Source of the DNA: Tetraselmis striata
Taxonomy: Eukaryota > Chlorophyta > Chlorodendrophyceae > Chlorodendrales > Chlorodendraceae
DNA length: 64,000 nt
Assembly (NCBI GenBank): GCA_006384855.1
Contig: VCJN01003381.1
Coordinates: 1-64,000, forward strand
Direction: 5' to 3'
The position numbers were made by a program, and so were the translations under genes. A model generated the notes under the pieces. It had not been told where the DNA came from, did no database searches, and saw only the letters and a list, made by a program, of their open reading frames with translations. This document shows, piece after piece, positions 57,742 to 64,000 of this stretch. Each line of letters begins with the position of its first letter. The stretch's first letter is position 1.

Positions 57742-58106
57742 CCTGCCCGAACTGCCAGTTATATAGGGAGGATTGATCGGAAGGTCTACCGCACCGAGTT
57801 GCTGGGGAGTGACCTGATTCGGCCGATTTTCGGTGCGCCGGTGACCCCTCACTCACGGAACGCCACCTCGGCGCATCGTTGCGGCCTGGCGCGCGGCGCG
57901 CGGCGCGGTCATCGGCGGCGCCATCATCTGCGCCGCAGCATGCTTATTACTCATCATATTAGTATTGAACAGATACCCTACAGGTAAAGCCCTTATTTAC
58001 CGGCAAGCCCCGACCGCCGGCAATCGTCAGTTCAAAAATGGGGAAGCGCAGAACAACAGTTGTCGCTACCTGCAGCAGCCTGGAACAAATAATAGTTGGG
58101 GTCTCC
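57742..58106. other. upstream region of the CCR4-like gene
   Basis: The open frame continues upstream of the chosen Met to about 57850 without a further ATG. No other feature is supported. Confidence 0.5.
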
Positions 58107-58230
58107 TGTTGCTAATAGTTGCTAATAGTTGCTAATAGTTGCTAATAGTTGCTAATAGTTGGGGTCTCCTGTCGGAATGTTGCTAACTGTTGCTAATAGT
58201 TGCTAATAGTTGGGGTCTCCTGTCGGAATC
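58107..58230. repeat. decamer repeat GTTGCTAATA
   Basis: Five or more consecutive units are followed by TTGGGGTCTCCTGTCGGAAT, which then recurs after three more units. Confidence 0.9.
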
Positions 58231-58349
58231 GCCAATATTATTGTCCAGCGCAGCCGCCGCCTGCTCGCCTTATTGCCACCTCAGCGTGCATCATCATCCA
58301 CCGCGTATGATTGAAATGAGCGGCGCGCGCGCAACTCGGCGGCAGTGGC

Positions 58350-59570
58350 AGCATGAGATATACGAGTGTCGCGACCAGGCCAACAACTCTCGGCTAACTT
58401 CATAATGTGGCCGCTCTGCCTATCAAATGTACAGAACGGATCTTGTTCGGCCACTCAGCTCGACGCATCGTCGGGCATGTGGACGGTGGCCATTTCCACC
58501 GCGTGGACGGTCATGACTCCGCATAAGCTGCGGGAGGTTGCTGCCGGGCACTTCTTTCTGCCTAGCCCATGCATGGCCCCGGTGGTTGGGAGCCATATCA
58601 TTTTTCCCTCGAAAAGGCACAACCTCGTCATTGTCGACCTCTATGGCGACACGCTCCTGAGCCTCTCGGCACATGGAGACGCTCACTGGCGTGTACAACA
58701 CGACGCTATCCCATACGCCTTCCGCAATCACTGTGTTCACAACCTGGGTATCGTTGCACGCCGAGAGGTGGATGACTTGTTCCAGCTGGCAGTGCCTCTT
58801 GGCAACACTGTACCCATGGATGAACTCAAGGACCTTGTGCCTGACGTAGAGCTCTCCCTCCGGGCGTTTAACGACCCGACCGGGAGCTAAAATTATCCCC
58901 GGAGCTTGAAGTCTGCGCAGCTGGAATTCAAGAGACAGTAAGCATGCGGTACGGGGTCGATGAAGTATATACACTACCGCGGTGGCTGCCCCGGGTCACG
59001 GCGGCTGTGTATCGGTTTGAGCGCTCCCTGATGGGCGACATATACAACGGCGGTTGGCAGTGCGGGATGCGGCGTAGTGGCACAACACGGAGCTGGGACA
59101 GGAGGGCCCTCTTCAAGACATCCTATATATGTCGGAGTACATGGGCATGGTGTTCCCCAATCGGCACAATCGTGGGTGAGGTGAGCAAGGGGGTACGCTG
59201 TGCACAGGGATGTCGCAATCCATGCCTGGCCGCGGATCGGGGTGCCCTCTCATCGCGGGGGACTCGGTGCACCACCCGGGCTTTCCATGAGGCCTTAGTC
59301 GCAAGAGGTTTTCTCGGGCTCCTGAGCTTGGTGGCGACTCGAGAGCGTGCTCGCTGCCTCATCAGACGGAGCTTATTCGTCCGCCATCCCGTTGGCGAAA
59401 CTACTGCACAGCACGCGTCCGTGGATCACCCTCGCACGCACGTGCACGCATGGCCCGGACTCTGAACCGTGCGCGCATCATCCATCCCGCCTCGTGCGGG
59501 TTGCGGCCGCTTTTAGGCGGTTGGCTGTGATCTTTTAGCACTGTTTTTTGGAGTTGGTGCAGGTTGCCTT
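58350..59570 (+). mobile_element. second copy of the PD-(D/E)XK non-LTR element (decayed)
   Basis: 58366-58890 reads HDAIPYAFRNHCVHNLGI, EVDDLFQLAVPLGNTVP and DELKDLVPDVELSL, matching the protein at 3589-5112. A stop after NDPTGS and frame changes follow. 58944-59465 continues with RYGVDEVYT and VDHPRTHVH equivalents, then the CATCCCGCC...GTGCGGG hairpin. The final ~50 bp differ from the 3 kb copies, so it is a diverged subfamily or has a replaced tail. Confidence 0.75.
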
Positions 59571-59599
59571 GGAGACAAGCAGCAGCTGAGGGTGGCTTA

Positions 59600-60060
59600 G
59601 AATCTGTTACAATTCTCAGGGCTCAACAGAGCCCTTAGTACTATCAGCAGCTACACCTGCTGGCTATGGGCTCAGCTGGGGTTGCTAGCTGGTGCACCTT
59701 GGCACTGTTGTATTCTAGTATATAAAGCATGTTGAGCCGCCATTCTGGCGGCTCCTGTCTCTAAACTACTGGCTGAGGTGGTGCCCAGAGTTGCATGACC
59801 ATCTGAGGTCATTCTAGAGTGGGCATGTTCGCCTCATGCCTGCTGATGGCTCTCTAGGAACTGGGCTCCTGGTGGAGCTCTCAGCTCCTTAATACGTTAT
59901 GCCATGTATGAACTACACCTAAGTACTACTGCCAAATATTGGCGCAACACATGCAGCTCTCAGTGGGCAGTGCAGTCTGCCTAACACTGCAGCTGGTGGC
60001 CTTAGAGTCAGATCAGTAGATCAGTAACTGACCAGTGTAATCTATTATTACTACTCAACA
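59600..60060 (-). mobile_element. 3' LTR of the Ty1/copia element (left boundary approximate)
   Basis: Read on the minus strand the LTR begins TGTTGAGTAGTAATAATAGA immediately after the polypurine tract at 60061-60072. Its outer end cannot be fixed because the 5' LTR is outside the window; about 59600 is an estimate based on the TGTTAC nearby. Confidence 0.5.
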
Positions 60061-61607
60061 CCCCTCCTCGCTGGTTGCTGCGGCTTGCATATCATTCATG
60101 ACCTCAGCCCTGAGTGCCTCAAATTGAAGTCGTGGCAGTGCTTTGGTAAACATGTCTGCAAGCATCTCATGAGTGGGCACATAGTGGATGTGCACGGCAC
60201 CTACTTGATGGGCGTCGCGCACAAAGTGAAGTCGGATGTCCAAATGCTTGGTGCGCGCTGATGTCACATCCGTGGTGGCGATGACTATGCACGCCTGGTT
60301 GTCCTCACCGACGGGAGTGGGTGCTGTCTGCTAGAAGCCCAGTTCTTCTAACATTTGGCGCAGGAACACTGCCTCTTGCACTGTCATGCAGAGAGCGATG
60401 TACTATGCCTCTGCTATGGACAGGGCCACATGTGCCTGTAATTTCGACAGAAAGCTGATTGCTCCTCCGCAAAGGAAGAAAACATAGCCGGTAGTAGACT
60501 TGCATTGACTGGGGTAGGTCGTCGGGAAGTTGGCGTCACTGTATCCATGTAGTGCCAGCTTGTCGTCGCCACCAAAGGTGATTCCATGGCTGTGTGTCCC
60601 CTTGAGGTAACTCAGACAGTGTCGTGCGTCCTCCATGTGTGCCTTGATTGGGGTAGACATGAATCGGCACAGCCAGGCGACTGCCTCTGCGATATCTGGC
60701 CGAGTGCCGACTGCGGCGTAGAGAAGAGCTCCCACAAGGCTGCGGTAGGTGCTGACCGCAGTCTCGATGCATTGTTCGGACTCGCGGGGGTCGTTGGCCA
60801 CACTGGGAACCTTGGCTGCACAACACTGCTCCATTCCAAATCGAGCGAGCAGGTCATGTATGTACTTTGACTGATGAATGGTGATGGTGCGTGCTGCTCG
60901 GTCTCGCTCAACCTTGACTCCCAATAGCCATGAGCAGCTGCCGAGGTCCTTGATGTCAAATCGGGCTGCCATGGACTCCTTGAATGATGCGATCCAGGTC
61001 ATAGAGTTGATGGCGATCAGGATGTCGTCAACGTAGATGGCGATGATTGCCAGGATTGCTGAGTCGCTGCTGCGGTAGACATAGGCACCAGGATCTGTTC
61101 GTAGCCGTCTGCAGTTCATATGGTGGTCATGAAGTCCTGAAGAACACGGTGCCAATTGTGTGGCGCTTGCTTCAATCCATAGACGGCTTTGAGGAGGTGA
61201 CAGACGAGGGGGCTCCCATCAGGGCCATATTCAACAAAGCCCTTTGGTTGCTCCATGTAGATTTCCTCATCCAGGCTGGCGTAGAGGAAGGCGCAGTCGA
61301 CATCGTTTGTTCATGTGCAGGTCAAGGTAAGCAGCAATGGAGAAGATGACTCGGAGGGTGGTGAACTTCACTGTTGGTGCGAAGGTTTCCGTGAAGTCGA
61401 GGCCTTGCACTTGGGTGAAGCCTTTGGCGCAGAGCCTGGCTTTCTCCTTTGACACAGTCCCATCTGCATTGTGTTTGGTTTTGCATTGTGTTTGGTTTTG
61501 TACACCCACTTGGATTTAACGACTCTGCGACCACCTCCAGGCTTGGGTACCAACTTCCACGTACCACGGTTAACCAGTGACGTGTATTCATGTTTCATGG
61601 ACTCCAT
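60055..61607 (-). pseudogene. Ty1/copia reverse transcriptase and RNase H (decayed)
   Basis: Continues the element protein in several frames. It holds TSLVNRGTWKLVPKPGGGRR and KWVYKTKHNA, then KEKARLCAKGFTQVQGLDFT and ETFAPTVKFTTLRVI, DVDCAFLYASLDEEIYMEQP, YGLKQAPHNWH, IYVDDILIAINS (catalytic YVDD), DIKDLGSCSWLLGVKVERD, YRSLVGALLYAAVGTRPDIA, the RNase H core YSDANFPTTYPSQCKSTTGY with ALSIAEA, and HLDIRLHFVRDA. Lesions: a TGA at 61608 where relatives have Trp, a 17-bp tandem duplication at 61467-61500, and further shifts near 61315 and 61150. The polypurine tract GAGGAGGGG is at 60061-60069. Confidence 0.85.
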
Positions 61608-63965
61608 TCATTGTGGTGCCTTGGGGCCATTAATCGCCTCCTCAAATGTGATAGGGTCACCAGGCGCCTCGCCTGCCACGAGTGCCCAGTCGGCTGGGTC
61701 AATGTTGCGGCTGAAGCACAGTAATGACAGCTCATCCTGTACGGGGCACTCGCCAGTCATCACCGCTGCTGCATAGGACTGAGTCTGCCACGAACCATCA
61801 TCTGGGATGTACACTCTGCGGTGTCTGTTGCGCACTCCTCGGGTGCCCTGTCGGGTACGCGTTGCTGCAGCTGGCGTTGGCGCGGTTGATGAAGACAGTG
61901 CGGTCGCAGGTACAGTGCCGGATTTTAGTGGCTGATTGGGGACGATCGGTGCGCGAATGATTGGTGTCGGGGGCAGTGGGGTGATAATTGGGGGCTGAGC
62001 TCGTGGCATAGGAGGAGGAGTGATTTCTCTGCTCAGAGACGGAGGTGTTGGCTCGCGAGGCGCTGTAGGCGCTGAGGAACGGGGAGCCGGGGGTACGGTG
62101 CTGTCAGGAGTATCACTGTGGTTGCTGTCGTCGCTGCCGCTGTCGCTGTCGCTGTCACTGTGGATACGGTTGCAGCTCCGGGTAGAGTCCAAGGCACGAG
62201 GTAGCGGGTCGATGGGCTGCGGTGCTGCGCATGTGGGGCAGCGGGGGTTCGGGGCTTTTCCAGGGGAGGATGCCCCTCCTGAGGTGGACGCCCCTCCTGA
62301 GGCTGATGGTGGTCTCAACCCTTCCTGAGTGGCAGCAGGCCACTCATCTGGCACATCAGTCGCCACGGCGGGACCATGGGGCGTCTCATCGAAGGCGACG
62401 GACCGGCTGGCGATGACGGTGCGTGTGTCAGGCATGTAGACGAGCCACGCTGGGGAGTCGGGCGAGTAGCCAACGAAGATGCCCTTGCGGGCTGAGTGAG
62501 CGAGTTTGCGCCGATTTTCTCGGGGGGTGTGGACATAGGCTGGACATCCGAACACTCGCAGGTAGGACAGGTCGGGCACGGCGCCGGTGATTTTCCGCAG
62601 TGGGATATCCGCGACGCCTCGCCGCATGGTGCGATTGTGGATATGGACGGCGACCATCATACCAAACTCCCAGTACAAGTCCGCGAGAGCGGCATGGGTA
62701 AGCATGCAGCGCGTCCATGTACTGAGATTGCGCCACGAGCGTTCAGAGAGGCCATTCTGGAACTGGTTGTACGGGGCTGCATATGTGCGACGCACTTGTA
62801 GCTCGTCGCAGGCGGCAATGTATGATGCGCTCCGGAACGCGGTGTCATTGTCAAGTCGCATGGCTTGTACAGTGAATCCGAGGTTGACGACCATTGTGTT
62901 GAAGGCGCGGAGACAGGTAACTGCCGCAGAGCGAGAGCACACAAAGTACAGGCATGCCATGGACGAGGCGTAGTCGAAGGCGCCACAGCAGTATGTATTG
63001 CCTTGTAAAGATGGAGTCCTGGTTTCCGAGAAGTCCCAGCCCACCAGTGAGAAGGGGGCAGTGGGTTTGTCGTGGCATCGGCGCGGCATCGGTGCAATGG
63101 TCGACTTGACCAGTGCACATGCCTCACAGAACGGTAAGCTGATGTGCTGGAGGTGACCATAGCGGGGGACGTCGTGGTCTGCCAGGGCGGCATCCATTGC
63201 ACGCTCATGGAGATGACCGAGACGAGCGTGCCACAGCATCTTGATATGTTCCTTCGACAAGCGCACGGCTAGCAGGCATGTGGAGCTAGATGTGTCGGCG
63301 GACAGCGATGACTGAGCGGTAGTGATTGTTGTGTTCAGCACAAAGAGCTGACCATTGATCTCAATGGGGACAGATACAGCATCGGATAGCTGCATGGCAT
63401 TGCGCTGAGCTGTCATCAGCACTTTGAAATCTGGATTGGCTATCCGAGCGGCTCGCGCATTGAACAGCCGAAGCACGCGTCCACTTGATTTCGATGCCAG
63501 GTCGGGGACGTGCAGGCAGTTGCGGACCATGGAAGACACAGAGCGTCCATCCTCAGTCTGCATGGGAAGGTGGACTGTGCCCACACCCACTGCGTACGCG
63601 CCAAGCCCACTGATCCATCGTCGGGTTATAGTTCGGTAATCACCGGCGCTGGCGTAGTCTGCGAAGCAAGCGGCCATATGGGACGTGGCGCCGGTGTCGA
63701 GCATCCACTGGTCAGGAAAGGTGTGGATGCTGGGCAAGGCTGTTTCATCCTTCCAGGATGTCACGGAGATAGCGAGAGCCAACCAGCGAGCAACGTTGGC
63801 ATCAATACACGCTCCAAGTGCACGACGTCGTAGGACCTCAGATATGCCAGGGAGGTTGAGCGTGGACTGATCGAAGCCCATGCTTTCACAGCGGATGTCG
63901 CAGTCAGGTTCCGTCCAGACTCCATCGAGGAGCAGGATGCCGCGGCCCGGGGTTGGGCCGTGCAT
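61608..63965 (-). CDS. Ty1/copia protease-integrase region
   Basis: An open frame of about 785 codons entering from the right edge, so gag and the 5' LTR lie outside the window. The aspartic protease active site is WMLDTGATSHM. The pre-integrase finger region is LWHARLGHL...HLQHISLPFCEACALV. The integrase core follows with GWDFSETRTPS (first D), MRLDNDTAF (second D) and NGLSERSWRNL (E), then the copia-type YLRVFGCPAYVHTPRENRRK and GIFVGYSPDSPAWLVY. The last ~200 residues are Pro/Ser-rich and link to the reverse transcriptase. This order (PR-INT-RT-RH) identifies Ty1/copia. The long uninterrupted frame suggests a fairly young insertion despite the RT lesions. Confidence 0.88.
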   Translation of the reverse strand: MHGPTPGRGILLLDGVWTEPDCDIRCESMGFDQSTLNLPGISEVLRRRALGACIDANVARWLALAISVTSWKDETALPSIHTFPDQWMLDTGATSHMAACFADYASAGDYRTITRRWISGLGAYAVGVGTVHLPMQTEDGRSVSSMVRNCLHVPDLASKSSGRVLRLFNARAARIANPDFKVLMTAQRNAMQLSDAVSVPIEINGQLFVLNTTITTAQSSLSADTSSSTCLLAVRLSKEHIKMLWHARLGHLHERAMDAALADHDVPRYGHLQHISLPFCEACALVKSTIAPMPRRCHDKPTAPFSLVGWDFSETRTPSLQGNTYCCGAFDYASSMACLYFVCSRSAAVTCLRAFNTMVVNLGFTVQAMRLDNDTAFRSASYIAACDELQVRRTYAAPYNQFQNGLSERSWRNLSTWTRCMLTHAALADLYWEFGMMVAVHIHNRTMRRGVADIPLRKITGAVPDLSYLRVFGCPAYVHTPRENRRKLAHSARKGIFVGYSPDSPAWLVYMPDTRTVIASRSVAFDETPHGPAVATDVPDEWPAATQEGLRPPSASGGASTSGGASSPGKAPNPRCPTCAAPQPIDPLPRALDSTRSCNRIHSDSDSDSGSDDSNHSDTPDSTVPPAPRSSAPTAPREPTPPSLSREITPPPMPRAQPPIITPLPPTPIIRAPIVPNQPLKSGTVPATALSSSTAPTPAAATRTRQGTRGVRNRHRRVYIPDDGSWQTQSYAAAVMTGECPVQDELSLLCFSRNIDPADWALVAGEAPGDPITFEEAINGPKAPQ

Positions 63966-64000
63966 TCTATATGCCCAGGTTCCCTTGCGAGACAGGAGCT

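Overview
The window looks like a piece of nuclear genome from a unicellular alga, most likely a green alga. The support is GC-rich genes with many short GT-AG introns, TGTAA poly(A)-type signals downstream of several stop codons (the green-algal signal), a plant/algal-type DGAT2, and a dense, mixed transposon load. The species is not identifiable from the sequence alone.

Six genes can be modelled. Five are spliced and on the minus strand, and their exons join in frame from start to stop: a DUF3228-family protein with a presequence-like N-terminus (12378-14531), a membrane-anchored class I SAM methyltransferase (19419-20870), a type-2 diacylglycerol acyltransferase (36071-38917), a nine-exon chromatin-type protein with SAND-like, Tudor-like and NF-YC-like histone-fold segments (49119-51925), and a CCR4/ANGEL-type nuclease of the endonuclease/exonuclease/phosphatase fold (55707-57741). 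The sixth is an intronless plus-strand gene for a 699-residue basic/coiled-coil, possibly bZIP-like, regulator (9011-11110). The last exons of a small basic, Asn-rich protein lie at 6790-7158.

The rest is mostly mobile DNA. 3.0-5.1 kb: three head-to-tail, 5'-truncated copies of a non-LTR element with a PD-(D/E)XK-like C-terminus, with further copies at 8.3, 14.8, 31.1 and 58.3 kb. 15.1-16.4 kb: a TIR-bounded DNA element. 21.9-24.5 kb: a degenerate DIRS-like retroelement. 25.7-35.0 kb: three copies of a TIR-bounded short element, one of which was split by a LINE, a truncated second LINE and a tRNA-derived SINE; a frameshifted MYND-finger gene lies between two of the copies. 39.8-40.7 kb: a ~190-bp satellite. 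45.4-47.0 kb: a 788-bp-armed palindrome carrying a gag-like reading frame. 47.4-48.4 kb: a 282-bp direct repeat pair. 59.6-64.0 kb: a decayed Ty1/copia element running off the right edge.

Long uninterrupted G or C runs (up to 34 bases) recur inside the introns of the minus-strand genes, usually close to a splice site. Nothing indicates an operon or a pathway shared by neighbouring genes; they look like independent housekeeping and regulatory genes separated by transposon debris.
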